A DNA stretch of 59,743 nt, taken from assembly GCA_022823945.1 (NCBI GenBank), contig JAJEBK010000006.1:1-59743 (forward strand), read 5' to 3'. The position numbers and the translations under genes were made by a program. Below, piece by piece: positions 33,991 through 42,825 of this stretch. Source of the DNA: Anaerolineae bacterium. GTDB lineage: Bacteria; Chloroflexota; Anaerolineae; Aggregatilineales; Phototrophicaceae. Position 1 is the first letter of the stretch; each line of letters opens with the position of its first letter. Below the pieces are notes generated by a model. That model saw only the letters and a program-made list of their open reading frames with translations, did not search any database and was not told the DNA's origin.

Positions 33991-34839
33991 AAACTTGTCC
34001 GCGCGCAAGGAACGGATGTAAGCCATGATATCCGCCTGCGCCGGCAGTGGATGTTCGTATCCCAGCGCGGCGCAGAGTTCCCGCGACAGCTTCGCGAATA
34101 ATTCAAGATGCGTCATCAGCGCATCCCACAGCCCTGCTTGGTCGTCCCAACCCGACCAGATTCGCGAGATGGCGGCATAGTCTTCGGCGCGCGCCCATTC
34201 GTGAATGCGCTTGCCCAGCAGCCAGGTATTTGTGGGCGCGGTGGCGGTGGCGCGGGTGTGCCATTCCAGCACTTGCAGCAGCATGGTTTTCATCGTCCAG
34301 TCGCGGAATTTGACCACCCAAAATTCGCGGCGGCGGATAAACTGCGCGACATGCAGGGCTTCGAACCAAAACTCGTTGAGACAATCATGCACCTGCTCGG
34401 GGCTGGGCGCGGACGGCTGTGGGAAGATGCGTGGCGATGGCGGCAACTGCGGATATAAACCGTCTTTGTCCAGCGCGACATGATAACCGCGCAGGTATTC
34501 GTCACTCAGTTGGTCACCGTCGATCATAGCGCCTATGTCATCGATGTGAATGAACTGAAAGTCGACCTTGCTGCCACCAGCGAACCATACCAGGCGATAG
34601 GACACAGATTTGTCCAGCGGGAAGCGGATCCATACCTCGCCCAACGCGTCCAGCCAGCTTGCGTCTTGACAATAGCGCGCGGTGTCGGTGGTGATGATCT
34701 GTGCGTCCAGATCGGAAAAAGCATCGGTGGAGCCATCCTCGCGCGCCAGCGAGCCAGTGACCACAACTGCGCGGATGGCATTTTCTTCGCGCGCCCAGTC
34801 GATGATGGCGGGCAAGAGAGGATGATTCAGCATGGTCAT
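33985..34839 (-). CDS. ANT(6)-like nucleotidyltransferase
   Basis: 284 aa. The nucleotidyltransferase motif is GSLAREDGSTDAFSDLDAQIIT (G-S-x9-D-x-D) near residues 29-46. It is followed by WLDALGEVWIRFPLD and KVDFQFIHID, the third-Asp strand of the AadE/ANT(6)-I streptomycin adenylyltransferase family (about 280-300 aa). A C-terminal helical domain runs through FRDWTMKTMLLQVLEWHTRA and WLLGKRIHEWA, both family-like. Many chromosomal homologues are not proven resistance genes, so substrate is open. ATG 34839 or 34833 may start it. The CUT1 permease gene ends 22 bp upstream of it on the same strand. Confidence 0.82.
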   Translation of the reverse strand: MTMLNHPLLPAIIDWAREENAIRAVVVTGSLAREDGSTDAFSDLDAQIITTDTARYCQDASWLDALGEVWIRFPLDKSVSYRLVWFAGGSKVDFQFIHIDDIGAMIDGDQLSDEYLRGYHVALDKDGLYPQLPPSPRIFPQPSAPSPEQVHDCLNEFWFEALHVAQFIRRREFWVVKFRDWTMKTMLLQVLEWHTRATATAPTNTWLLGKRIHEWARAEDYAAISRIWSGWDDQAGLWDALMTHLELFAKLSRELCAALGYEHPLPAQADIMAYIRSLRADKFV

Positions 34840-34861
34840 TGTAGGGGGGATGCGCCGCCTG

Positions 34862-35710
34862 CTATCCCTTGACAGCGCCAGCCGTCAGTCCTTCGACAAT
34901 GCGATTTTGGAAGATCAACACCAGCGCCACCAGCGGGATCGTCACCACCATCGCTGCCGCCATGATCTCCGCGATCGGCTCTTGCTCGGAGAATTGACCC
35001 GAAAATTGCGCGATAGCCACCGGCACCGTCTGCGCAGACGGGTTGGTCGCCGTGAAGTTCAACGCAAACAGATATTCATTCCATGATTGTACGAACGCCA
35101 GCAGACCGGTCGTCACCAGCGCCGGCGCAGTTAGTGGCAACAGAATCAAGCGAAATGTCTGGAAGGGCGTCGCGCCATCGACAATCGCCGCCTGCTCAAT
35201 TTCGCCCGGCAGCCCCTTGAAAAAGCTGGTCAGCACCCAGACAGTGAAGGGCAGCGAAAACACCGGATAAGTTACGATCAGCGACAGGCTGGTGCCAAAG
35301 AAGCCCAACTCGCGCACGATGGTGTACAAGCCCGACAGAATCGATATCGCCGGGAACATCGTCATCGAAAGCACGACATAAAGCAGCGCCACCCGCCCGC
35401 GAAAGCGCAGCCTGCCCAAGGCATAAGCCGCGAAAGAACCCGCCACCAGCGCGAAGATTGAAGTTGCTGCCGAGATGAATGCCGAGTTGCGCAGCGCATC
35501 CAGGAAGGTATTGTCGCGGAAGACATATTCGTAATTCTTCATCGTCGGCTCGCGCGGCAGATAACTCGCGCTTTGGAACATCTCGTTTTCCGTTTTGAAC
35601 GAGGTCATGAACGCCCAATAAAAAGGAAAGAGCGCATAGACAGCGACGATGAAAACCAGTGTATAGAGCAAGACCTGCTGCGCGCGTTGACGAAACTGCT
35701 TTGATGTCAT
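34862..35710 (-). CDS. CUT1 carbohydrate ABC transporter permease, MalG-type (system 1)
   Basis: About 282 aa, six membrane helices. The EAA loop is EQAAIVDGATPFQTFRLILLPLTAPA near residues 190-215 and the protein ends with RIVEGLTAGAVKG, typical of MalG/UgpE types. The first helix is VLLYTLVFIVAVYALFPFYWAFMTSFK. ATG 35710 lies one base after the stop of the upstream permease (TGACATG), so translation is coupled. It forms the pore with the 512-aa partner. Confidence 0.93.
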   Translation of the reverse strand: MTSKQFRQRAQQVLLYTLVFIVAVYALFPFYWAFMTSFKTENEMFQSASYLPREPTMKNYEYVFRDNTFLDALRNSAFISAATSIFALVAGSFAAYALGRLRFRGRVALLYVVLSMTMFPAISILSGLYTIVRELGFFGTSLSLIVTYPVFSLPFTVWVLTSFFKGLPGEIEQAAIVDGATPFQTFRLILLPLTAPALVTTGLLAFVQSWNEYLFALNFTATNPSAQTVPVAIAQFSGQFSEQEPIAEIMAAAMVVTIPLVALVLIFQNRIVEGLTAGAVKG

Positions 35711-35711
35711 G

Positions 35712-37250
35712 TCACGACTCCACATTCAGCAGGCGCACATAGATGAAAGCGAATATCGAAATGAATATGAATATGATAACGCTGATCGCCGAGGCATACC
35801 CATCCAACTGATTGCTGACCAGGGTTTCAAAATTGTAGGTGGCCATAGACAACTGCTGCCGTCCAAAGAGCACATTGAACAAGTCGAAGACTCGCAGGGC
35901 ATCCAACGTGCGGAAGATCAGGGCAATGGCGACGGCGGGCCGAAGCAAGGGCAGTGTGATGGAGAAGAAACGCCGCACCGGACTGGCGCCATCCACCGAT
36001 GCCGCTTCATACAAGTCGCTGGGGATCACCTGCAAGCCCGCGAGCAACAGCAGCGCCATGAAAGGAGCGGTCTTCCAAACATCCACGATGATAGCGGTAG
36101 GAATTTGCAGGCTGGGATCGGAAAGCCAGGCTTGTGGCGCAGCAATCAGTTGCAGGTCGAGCAAGATCTTGTTGAAGATGCCAGCGGTCGTGTCCTTCAG
36201 CATCAGCTCCCAGAGTCGCGCCGAAATCACCGTGGGGATGGCCCACGGCACCAGCATGATTGCGCGCATCGCCCCGCGCCCACGGAACCTGGAATTGACC
36301 ACCATCGCCATGAACAAGCCGATGACCAACTCCAGCGCCACAGACACGATGGTGAAAAGCACGGTCGTGCCAATCGCTTCGATAAAGTCATCGTCCAGCC
36401 CGCTGATGGCAACCGACTGGTCATTGCCCACCGAGATATTCGCCACTGTGCGATAGCCTTCGCGCAGCAGCTCGCGGTCGATAGATTCCCAGCGGATGCT
36501 GCCATTGGCGCGCGTGCTGCAGGGGTCATCAGGATCGCTCTTGCGACAGGTCACGGTGTCGACGCGAATTGTCAACAAGTTGGCGTAATTCTCCAAACCA
36601 ACAAATTGCGGCACGGCGCTGCCAGCGAAGCGCTTGTCGGTCAGGCTGCGGATGAAGGTCTGCTCCAGCGGGCGCGCCGCCACCAGCACAAATATCGTCA
36701 GCGTGGGGATGAGCAGGTTCCAGGCCAGGCGCGTCTCTCGCCCAATCAGCGAATCTTCGCCGCCGAAGAGCGAGTCGATATTGCGGTTGAGCCAATGCCA
36801 CAAAGCGACAGCGCCCAACAAAATCAGCAGCGCCGGCGCGATCGCATTGACCAGCGCGCCCCAATCGACAGCTTCTTTGTCCATGGCCGCGCTGTTGAGG
36901 ATGTTGAATAACTCCAGCGCGATAGTTGCCCCGATGCCGATCGCCAACCACAGCAACAATATACGCGCCCAATAAGCCGTGCGAATATGCCCATGCCGCA
37001 GCCGCCAGCCAATGGCAATGAAGAATCCGCCCGCGCCGATAAATAGCGCCGACACGATAATGCCAAACCGTTCCAAGAAGATCAGCAACAGCGATGGAGC
37101 AGCCGCATCATCATCGCCGGGCGTCCAGTTCAAAGCCAACTGGATGGCGGGGTCGTTGAGCACAGTCAGGAAGAAGAAGACAATCGCCAGCGCGCCGATC
37201 AAGATCATCACGATGCTCAGCGCATTGACAAGCAGCCGTCGGTCTGTCAT
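35712..37250 (-). CDS. CUT1 carbohydrate ABC transporter permease, MalF-type, extended (system 1)
   Basis: 512 aa, much longer than the usual 290-320. It has an N-terminal extension of four hydrophobic segments (residues about 8-30, 57-80, 93-115 and 133-152). A periplasmic insertion of about 70 residues follows the fifth helix, containing CRKSDPDDPCS, whose two Cys could form a disulfide. The standard permease core follows, with EAA loop YEAASVDGASPVRRFFSITLPLLRP. Layout is reminiscent of E. coli MalF with its P2 domain, although sequence is unrelated as far as I can see. Substrate is probably an oligosaccharide. It is translated directly before the MalG-type gene. Confidence 0.92.
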   Translation of the reverse strand: MTDRRLLVNALSIVMILIGALAIVFFFLTVLNDPAIQLALNWTPGDDDAAAPSLLLIFLERFGIIVSALFIGAGGFFIAIGWRLRHGHIRTAYWARILLLWLAIGIGATIALELFNILNSAAMDKEAVDWGALVNAIAPALLILLGAVALWHWLNRNIDSLFGGEDSLIGRETRLAWNLLIPTLTIFVLVAARPLEQTFIRSLTDKRFAGSAVPQFVGLENYANLLTIRVDTVTCRKSDPDDPCSTRANGSIRWESIDRELLREGYRTVANISVGNDQSVAISGLDDDFIEAIGTTVLFTIVSVALELVIGLFMAMVVNSRFRGRGAMRAIMLVPWAIPTVISARLWELMLKDTTAGIFNKILLDLQLIAAPQAWLSDPSLQIPTAIIVDVWKTAPFMALLLLAGLQVIPSDLYEAASVDGASPVRRFFSITLPLLRPAVAIALIFRTLDALRVFDLFNVLFGRQQLSMATYNFETLVSNQLDGYASAISVIIFIFISIFAFIYVRLLNVES

Positions 37251-37252
37251 TG

Positions 37253-37288
37253 ACCCCCCTCGGTCCCCCCGTCGGGTCGGGGGGAGGG
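37253..37288. repeat. Family B repeat between binding-protein and permease genes
   Basis: ACCCCCCTCGGTCCCCCCGT then CGGGTCGGGGGGAGGG. With the second copy at 37338-37371 it forms a pair flanking about 50 bp, in the transcript between binding-protein stop and permease start. Its G/C hairpins could lower downstream expression relative to the binding protein. Confidence 0.7.
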
Positions 37289-37337
37289 ATGCGGACGCGT
37301 TCTTATCGAGATGTGTTTTTGCGACGAATCTCCGTTA

Positions 37338-37371
37338 GTCCCCCGACCCGTCAAACGAATCGGGGGGAGAA
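37338..37371. repeat. Family B repeat, second copy of the pair
   Basis: GTCCCCCGACCCGTCAAACG then AATCGGGGGGAGAA, a hairpin that ends 7 bp after the binding-protein stop codon. Its central bases differ from the first copy. Confidence 0.65.
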
Positions 37372-37377
37372 CTCAGC

Positions 37378-38664
37378 CTACATGTCAAATAGATCCGCGA
37401 TATCCAGCTCGAGCAGCTCGAGCGCGACCTCCGCGTCTTCCTCGCCGGTCAAGATCGAGTGGATGGCATTGAAGTAGAGCGTCGATACAGCGTTGTACCG
37501 GTCCTTCGAGAAGTTCGATGGACGCGCCGTGGTGACGTCGGCCAGGTCGGGACGGATGAAGGGCATGGCTTCGATGATTTCCGGATCGCTGTACAATTCG
37601 ACCGCGCCAGGCGGGTTGGAAGTGAAGACGGCGAAGTCTTTCTGGCTCTCGACGCTGGTCAAGAAGATGGCGAAAGCCGCCGCCGCTTCTGGATGTTCGC
37701 TGTACTTGGAAACGCCGATATGCCAGCCGCCCAGGGTCGATGCGCCCATGCCGCTGTCGCCAGCCGGCAGCGCGGCCACATCAAAGGCCGGAATGTCTTC
37801 GCTGGCCTGGCTGCGCGAATAGGCGTAGGGCCAATTGCGCATGAAAGCCGCGTTGCCCGCATGCCAGACAGCGCGCGAATCTTCTTCCTGATAGCCGACA
37901 ACGCCCGGCGGGCTGATGGTGCCCACCCAGCCGGCTGCCTGCTCATAGATCTCTACGGCGGCATCGCTGAGCGCGCTGATGGTGCCATCGCTCTGCAAGA
38001 AGTTCTCGCCAGTGGCGGATACATGCCATTCCAGCGCATCGCAGGTCAAGCCTTCATAGGCGTTGCCTTGCCAGACAAAGCCCCAAAATTCATCGTTGCC
38101 TTCGGCGCGCTCGCCAGCCTGGATCGCCGCAGCCATTTCTTCCAGTTCGTCCCAGGTGGCCGGCGGTCCAGCGTAGCCGTACTTTTCGACCAGGTCGGTG
38201 CGATAGTAGAGCATGCCGAAGCCAATGCGCAGCGGCAGCGCGACCAGGCGGCCGTCGATGGTGTTGTTGTCGATCAGCGCAGGCATTTGCGCGTCGATAT
38301 GCGATTGCGGCGCGATGCCATTCAGGTCGATCAAATGCTCAGCCAGTTGCCCGGGCCAGATGACATCGACGCGGATGACATCCAGGTCGCTGCTTTCCGC
38401 CTCGAATGCGGTCAGGTAGAAAGCGATCAGGTCAGTTACATTGGCGGCACCATCGTTGCGCTCGACCGTGATATTGGGGCAGACCTCATTGAAATTGCTG
38501 ATGATGCGGTCTTCCGCCTCTGGATAGTTGCCAACTGGATCGCCAAAGAACTTGATGGTGACTTCTTCGTCGGTGCCGCAATCAAATTCATGGCCATCAG
38601 CCAGCGCCACGCCAGCCGGGATCGCCAAAGCCAACACAAGTAGTACGAGCAAGAGCTTGCGCAT
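37378..38664 (-). CDS. CUT1 ABC transporter sugar-binding protein (system 1)
   Basis: 428-aa family 1 extracellular solute-binding protein. Signal peptide MRKLLLVLLVLALAIPAGVALA; no lipobox. The mature protein starts DGHEFDCGTDEEVTIKFFGDPVGNYPEAEDRI and shows VIRVDVIWPGQLAEHLIDLN, GMLYYRTDLVEKYGY and the cleft segment AGNAAFMRNWPYAYS, all usual in this family. ATG 38664 has AAAGGA upstream and gives an immediate signal peptide. It is the first gene of system 1. The 257-bp divergent spacer toward hisD is AT-rich and likely holds its promoter. No ATPase is linked. Confidence 0.93.
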   Translation of the reverse strand: MRKLLLVLLVLALAIPAGVALADGHEFDCGTDEEVTIKFFGDPVGNYPEAEDRIISNFNEVCPNITVERNDGAANVTDLIAFYLTAFEAESSDLDVIRVDVIWPGQLAEHLIDLNGIAPQSHIDAQMPALIDNNTIDGRLVALPLRIGFGMLYYRTDLVEKYGYAGPPATWDELEEMAAAIQAGERAEGNDEFWGFVWQGNAYEGLTCDALEWHVSATGENFLQSDGTISALSDAAVEIYEQAAGWVGTISPPGVVGYQEEDSRAVWHAGNAAFMRNWPYAYSRSQASEDIPAFDVAALPAGDSGMGASTLGGWHIGVSKYSEHPEAAAAFAIFLTSVESQKDFAVFTSNPPGAVELYSDPEIIEAMPFIRPDLADVTTARPSNFSKDRYNAVSTLYFNAIHSILTGEEDAEVALELLELDIADLFDM

Positions 38665-38861
38665 TAGACTGTCCTTTCGCTTGGGGTAGTCGGTGTGAAA
38701 TGTGAGTTGATACACAATGCGGGTTGTCGCATAAAGCCTCCCTTTTCTCCGCCATTTGCAGATGTCCGATAAATATAACGCATCTGCTCACGAGTCTACC
38801 ACAATTTGCCTATATTCCATTTGTTCGTTTTATACTGAATAGTCTGTAAATACCTTTTGTA

Positions 38862-38891
38862 TTGCCATTCATCTGCGCTTGCGCCTACAAT
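38862..38891 (+). promoter_or_regulatory. Sigma70-type promoter of the his operon
   Basis: TTGCCA (38862-38867), an 18-bp spacer and TACAAT (38886-38891), each 5/6 matches to consensus. Predicted start near 38898 leaves a leader of about 24 nt containing GAGG before hisD. No attenuator-like His-codon leader peptide was found. Confidence 0.55.
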
Positions 38892-38921
38892 AGCGCCCTG
38901 ACTCACACACGAGGCAGCGTA

Positions 38922-40289
38922 ATGAGCGACCGAGCCTGGCGCATCATCCGTGATATCGACCTGGCGCGCGAAAGCCTGCTCAAACGCCGCTCCTTGCGCG
39001 ATATCGAACTGCCGAAAACTGTGCTGGAGCGCACGGCAGCGCTATTTGGCGAGCCGGTCGCGCCTGATGAAGCGGTGCGCCGCATCGTCGCCAGCGTCCG
39101 GCAACATGGCGACAAAGCCCTCCTGCGGTGGAATCGAAAGCTCGACAACAACGACAATCCAGATTTGCAAGTTTCGCCCGAGCAGCTGCAATCAGCGCTG
39201 GTCTCCATCCCGGCGGATTTGCGCGCATCCATGCAAACAGCCGCCCGGCGCATCCGCGACTTTCATCAGCAACAACCGCTGCAAAGCTGGATCGACAGCG
39301 GCGAGCATGGCGCGCTGGGGCAGTTGATCCGGCCGGTCGATTCGGTCGGTGTCTATGTGCCCGGCGGCAGCGCGCCCCTGCCCTCGTCTCTGCTGATGAG
39401 CGTCATCCCGGCGCAGATAGCTGGCGTGCCAGACATCGCAGTCTGTACGCCACCCGGCAGTGGCGGCAGCGATATTCACCCGGTCATCCTGGCGGCTGCG
39501 GCAGTGGCGGGCATCGAGCGCGTGTATCGGGTCGGCGGCGCGCAAGCTATCGCGGCAATGGCGTATGGCACAAAGACCATCCCGCGCGTGGCCAGCATCG
39601 TTGGCGCTGGCAATCTCTTCGTCACTTTGGCAAAGCAGCAGGTCTATGGCGATGTCGGCATCGACGGCTTGCTGGGTCCCACCGAAACGCTCGTCATCGC
39701 CGATGAATATGCCGATCCGCGGCTGGCGGCGGCCGATTTGCTGGCGCAGGCAGAGCACGACCTGCTGGCTTCGGCGATTTTGTTGACACCCAGCGAAAAA
39801 CTGGCGCGCGCAGTCGGCGCAGAAATCGACCGGCAGCTGGAATCGCTGGGACGCCGCGAACTCATCCTGGGCACGCTGAGCAACAACAGCGGCTGCATCA
39901 TCACTGCCGACCTCCAGCAGGCTTTCCAGCTGGCCAATGACTATGCTGCCGAGCACCTCTGCCTGCTGGTAGATGACGCCTGGTCCTGGCTGGGGCATGT
40001 GCGCAATGCCGGCGGCGTCTTCTTGGGCGAACATTCTTACGAGGTGCTGGGCGATTATGTAGCCGGTCCCAGCCATGTCATGCCCACCGGCGGCACAGCG
40101 CGTTTTGCCTCGCCATTGAATGTGCTGAACTTCGTTAAAATCACCAGTTTGATCGCGCTGGACAAAGGTGCCGCCCGCCAACTCAGCGTCCCGGCACAAG
40201 TGCTTGCCCGCGCAGAGTCGCTGGATGCCCACGCCGCCGCCGCCCGCTTGCGCGCAGAAAACCTCCCCCCGACCCGACGGGGGGACTGA
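38922..40289 (+). CDS. hisD: Histidinol dehydrogenase
   Basis: 455-aa zinc enzyme that oxidises histidinol to histidine in two NAD-dependent steps. Family stretches are VGVYVPGGSAPLPSSLLMSVIPAQIAGVPDIAVCTPP, VYRVGGAQAIAAMAYGTKTIPRVASIVGAGN, GPTETLVIADEYADPRLAAADLLAQAEHDLLASAILLT (zinc/catalytic His region) and GEHSYEVLGDYVAGPSHVMPTGGTARF. ATG 38922 fits known N-termini (an upstream in-frame ATG at 38862 overlaps the promoter). The last residues LPPTRRGD and the TGA stop are family B repeat sequence. hisC starts 10 bp downstream. Confidence 0.96.
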   Translation: MSDRAWRIIRDIDLARESLLKRRSLRDIELPKTVLERTAALFGEPVAPDEAVRRIVASVRQHGDKALLRWNRKLDNNDNPDLQVSPEQLQSALVSIPADLRASMQTAARRIRDFHQQQPLQSWIDSGEHGALGQLIRPVDSVGVYVPGGSAPLPSSLLMSVIPAQIAGVPDIAVCTPPGSGGSDIHPVILAAAAVAGIERVYRVGGAQAIAAMAYGTKTIPRVASIVGAGNLFVTLAKQQVYGDVGIDGLLGPTETLVIADEYADPRLAAADLLAQAEHDLLASAILLTPSEKLARAVGAEIDRQLESLGRRELILGTLSNNSGCIITADLQQAFQLANDYAAEHLCLLVDDAWSWLGHVRNAGGVFLGEHSYEVLGDYVAGPSHVMPTGGTARFASPLNVLNFVKITSLIALDKGAARQLSVPAQVLARAESLDAHAAAARLRAENLPPTRRGD

Positions 40290-40296
40290 GGGGGGT
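40262..40296 (+). repeat. Family B repeat forming the hisD end and hisC ribosome binding site
   Basis: CCTCCCCCCGACCCGACGGG then GGGACTGAGGGGGGT. Its left arm codes PPTRRG, its TGA ends hisD, and its terminal GAGGGGGG sits 4-9 nt before the hisC ATG at 40300, where it acts as a Shine-Dalgarno-like sequence. Confidence 0.8.
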
Positions 40297-40299
40297 AAA

Positions 40300-41394
40300 A
40301 TGACTCAACCCACGCGCATCCGCCGCGATATCGCTGCCATGAGCGCCTATACGCCAACCACTTCGCTGGAGGTCTTCGCCCAGCGACTCGGACAAAGCGC
40401 CGAGGCGCTCATCAAGCTGGACGCCAACGAAAATCCTTTTGGACCCTCGCCGCGCGTGCACGAAGCGCTGGCAAAACTGGCCGGCGCGCACATCTATCCC
40501 GACCCCGAATCCGGGCGTCTGCGCGCACTGCTGGCAGATTATTGTGGCGTGCCAACCGAGCAAATCTTGTGTGGTGCCGGCGCCGATGAACTGATTGAAC
40601 TGATCTTGCAGCTATTTATCGAGCCAGGCGACTGCATCATCAACACGCCGCCCACCTTCGCCATGTACAGCTTTGATGCGCCACTCTACCACGCCCGCGC
40701 CATTGATGTCCCGCGGCGGAGTGACTTCTCGCTGGATGTGGAAGCGATCGAACGCGCCGTGAAGCAACATAGCCCCAAACTGGTCTTTTTGTGTTCGCCC
40801 AATAACCCCAGCGGCAATCTTATCTCGCCCGAGCAATTCGAACATCTGCTGGCGCTGCCGACCATGCTGGTGCTCGATGAAGCCTATATCGAATTCGCAG
40901 AAACCGACAGCCTCGCCAGCCAAGTCGGAACGAGCGAAAACCTGATCGTCCTGCGCACCTTGAGCAAGTGGGCGGGCTTGGCGGGCTTGCGGCTGGGTTA
41001 TGGCATCTTCCCGCCAGCGCTGATGTCACATTTGTGGAAGATCAAGCAGCCCTACAATGTCAATGTCGCGGCTGATGTGGCTGGACAAGCCTCGCTGCAT
41101 GACATCAACTTGCTGCATGCCCGCGTCGCCGAACTGGTGCAGCAGCGCAAACGCCTGGAAGCCACGCTGGCAAAATTGCCATTCCTGTGCCCCTATCCCT
41201 CGCAAGCCAATTTTGTGCTTTGTCGCGTACAAGGCATGCCCGCCTCACAGCTGCGCGACCAACTGGCGCAGGCTGGCATCATCGTGCGCCATTATGACAA
41301 GCCGCGCCTGCGCGACCACATCCGCATCAGCGCCGGCACAGCGCCACAAATGGAACGCGTGCTCGAGGCTCTGGCAAATTGCGCGCCGCGCTGA
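40300..41394 (+). CDS. hisC: Histidinol-phosphate aminotransferase
   Basis: 364-aa fold-type I PLP enzyme that transaminates imidazole-acetol phosphate to histidinol phosphate. KLDANENPFGPSP near residue 43 is the HisC substrate-binding opening. CGAGADELIELIL, SPNNPSGNLI, VLDEAYIEF and the PLP-binding Lys223 in VLRTLSKWAGLAGLRLGYGI follow, with the phosphate-binding Arg in DHIRISAGT near the end. ATG 40300 follows a repeat-derived GAGGGGGG. The longer frame from 40168 only reads the hisD end out of frame. Confidence 0.95.
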   Translation: MTQPTRIRRDIAAMSAYTPTTSLEVFAQRLGQSAEALIKLDANENPFGPSPRVHEALAKLAGAHIYPDPESGRLRALLADYCGVPTEQILCGAGADELIELILQLFIEPGDCIINTPPTFAMYSFDAPLYHARAIDVPRRSDFSLDVEAIERAVKQHSPKLVFLCSPNNPSGNLISPEQFEHLLALPTMLVLDEAYIEFAETDSLASQVGTSENLIVLRTLSKWAGLAGLRLGYGIFPPALMSHLWKIKQPYNVNVAADVAGQASLHDINLLHARVAELVQQRKRLEATLAKLPFLCPYPSQANFVLCRVQGMPASQLRDQLAQAGIIVRHYDKPRLRDHIRISAGTAPQMERVLEALANCAPR

Positions 41395-41436
41395 GGATGC
41401 GATTATGCTATACTCCGCGCACAAACAAGGATGCGA

Positions 41437-42036
41437 ATGATGACCCAGCGAAGCGCCGAGATCCAACGCAACACCAAAGAAACCAGAATCAGGCTGCGGC
41501 TGGATCTGGATGGCGGGGGAACTGCCGAGATCGAAACGGGCATCGGTTTCTACGACCATATGCTGGGGCATATCGCCCTGCACGGCAAGTTCGACCTGCA
41601 AGTGGCGGCGCAAGGCGATCTGCACATCGACGCCCATCACACAATTGAAGATGTCGCCATTTGTTTGGGGCGGGCAATCGACGCAGCCCTGGGCGGTCGC
41701 AGCGGCATCCAGCGCATGGGCAGCGCTTATGTGCCGATGGACGAGGCGCTGGCGCGCGTGGTCATCGACCTCAGTGGACGCCCCTATGCCGTCATACAAG
41801 CCGACTTTCAAACGCCACTCATGGGGCAGATGCCCACCGACCTGGTCATTCACGCGCTGGAGACGATCGCGGCGCACGCCAAAATGAACCTGCATGCGGC
41901 TGTGATCTATGGACGCAACGACCACCATAAAGCCGAAGCGCTCTTCAAGGCTTTCGGACGCGCCCTTGCCCAGGCAGTGGCCATCGACAGCGAGCGCAGC
42001 GGCATCCCCAGCAGCAAAGGCACGCTCACGGAGTAA
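41437..42036 (+). CDS. hisB: Imidazoleglycerol-phosphate dehydratase
   Basis: About 199 aa, monofunctional HisB. Metal-binding His motifs are [19 protein letters not shown] and [19 protein letters not shown], together with the C-terminal SSKGTL. It removes water from imidazole glycerol phosphate. Three in-frame ATGs (41431, 41437, 41440) compete; AAGG at 41427-41430 favours 41437. TGCTATACT at 41406-41414 is an extended -10-like element, so an internal promoter is possible. It lacks the fused phosphatase of enterobacterial HisB, which fits the separate HisN gene next door. Confidence 0.95.
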   Translation: MMTQRSAEIQRNTKETRIRLRLDLDGGGTAEIETGIGFYDHMLGHIALHGKFDLQVAAQGDLHIDAHHTIEDVAICLGRAIDAALGGRSGIQRMGSAYVPMDEALARVVIDLSGRPYAVIQADFQTPLMGQMPTDLVIHALETIAAHAKMNLHAAVIYGRNDHHKAEALFKAFGRALAQAVAIDSERSGIPSSKGTLTE

Positions 42037-42042
42037 ACATCC

Positions 42043-42825
42043 ATGCAGGAATTCGTCGACTTTGCCACGCAGCTCGCCCGAGCCAGCGGCGAGCTGATTA
42101 TGCGCTACTTCCGCAGCGATATCGCCGTCGAAACCAAAGCCGACCACTCGCCCGTCACCATCGCCGATCAACGCGCCGAAGAACTCATGCGCGAGTTGAT
42201 TATGAAGCAATACCCCGACCACGGCATCATCGGCGAGGAATTTGGCGCGCACAATGCCGAAGCGGAATACCAGTGGGTGCTCGACCCCATTGACGGCACG
42301 AAGTCATTCGTCAGCGGCACCTTCTTGTTTGGCACATTGATCGGCTTGCTGCGCGAGGGGCAACCTGTCGTCGGCGCGATTCACCATCCTGTCACATCCC
42401 ATTTGCTGGTCGGCGATTGCGCAGAGGCGCGCTTGAATGGCGAGCTTGTGCGCGTGCGGGAGACGCAGAAACTGAGCGAGGCTGTGCTCTGCTATACCGA
42501 TTACATTGATGTCGTCAAATATAAAAATGGCATCGCCTTCCAGCAGTTATTGGGAAAAACGCGCTTCAACCGCAGTTGGGGCGATTGTCATGGCTACTTC
42601 CTGGTGGCAACTGGCTATGCCGATATCATGCTCGATCCTATAATGAACTTGTGGGACATTGTCGCGCTGGTGCCAGTTATCGAAGGTGCCGGCGGCAAGA
42701 TCACCGCTTGGAACGGCGGTCCTCCGCTCAGCGGCGACGGCATCATCGCCAGCAACGGCTTCTTGCACGACCAGGTATTGCGCACGCTGATCGCCAGAAG
42801 GAGCGTCGAGCATGCCAAAGATTGA
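42043..42825 (+). CDS. hisN: Histidinol-phosphatase, inositol monophosphatase family
   Basis: 260-aa Mg-dependent phosphatase. Metal-site motifs are GIIGEEFG, WVLDPIDGTKSFVSG and NLWDIVALVPVIEGAGG. The segments LFGTLIGLLREGQPVVGAIHHP and WGDCHGYFLVATGYADIM are those of HisN-type histidinol phosphatases rather than of inositol phosphatases. Position 6 bp after hisB supports this role: dephosphorylating histidinol phosphate for HisD. Its end overlaps the next gene by 14 bp. Confidence 0.9.
   Translation: MQEFVDFATQLARASGELIMRYFRSDIAVETKADHSPVTIADQRAEELMRELIMKQYPDHGIIGEEFGAHNAEAEYQWVLDPIDGTKSFVSGTFLFGTLIGLLREGQPVVGAIHHPVTSHLLVGDCAEARLNGELVRVRETQKLSEAVLCYTDYIDVVKYKNGIAFQQLLGKTRFNRSWGDCHGYFLVATGYADIMLDPIMNLWDIVALVPVIEGAGGKITAWNGGPPLSGDGIIASNGFLHDQVLRTLIARRSVEHAKD

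Noticed and set aside
38665..38921. Search for a histidine attenuator leader peptide before hisD
   Set aside because: No short ORF with a run of His codons and no mutually exclusive hairpins were found in the short predicted leader.
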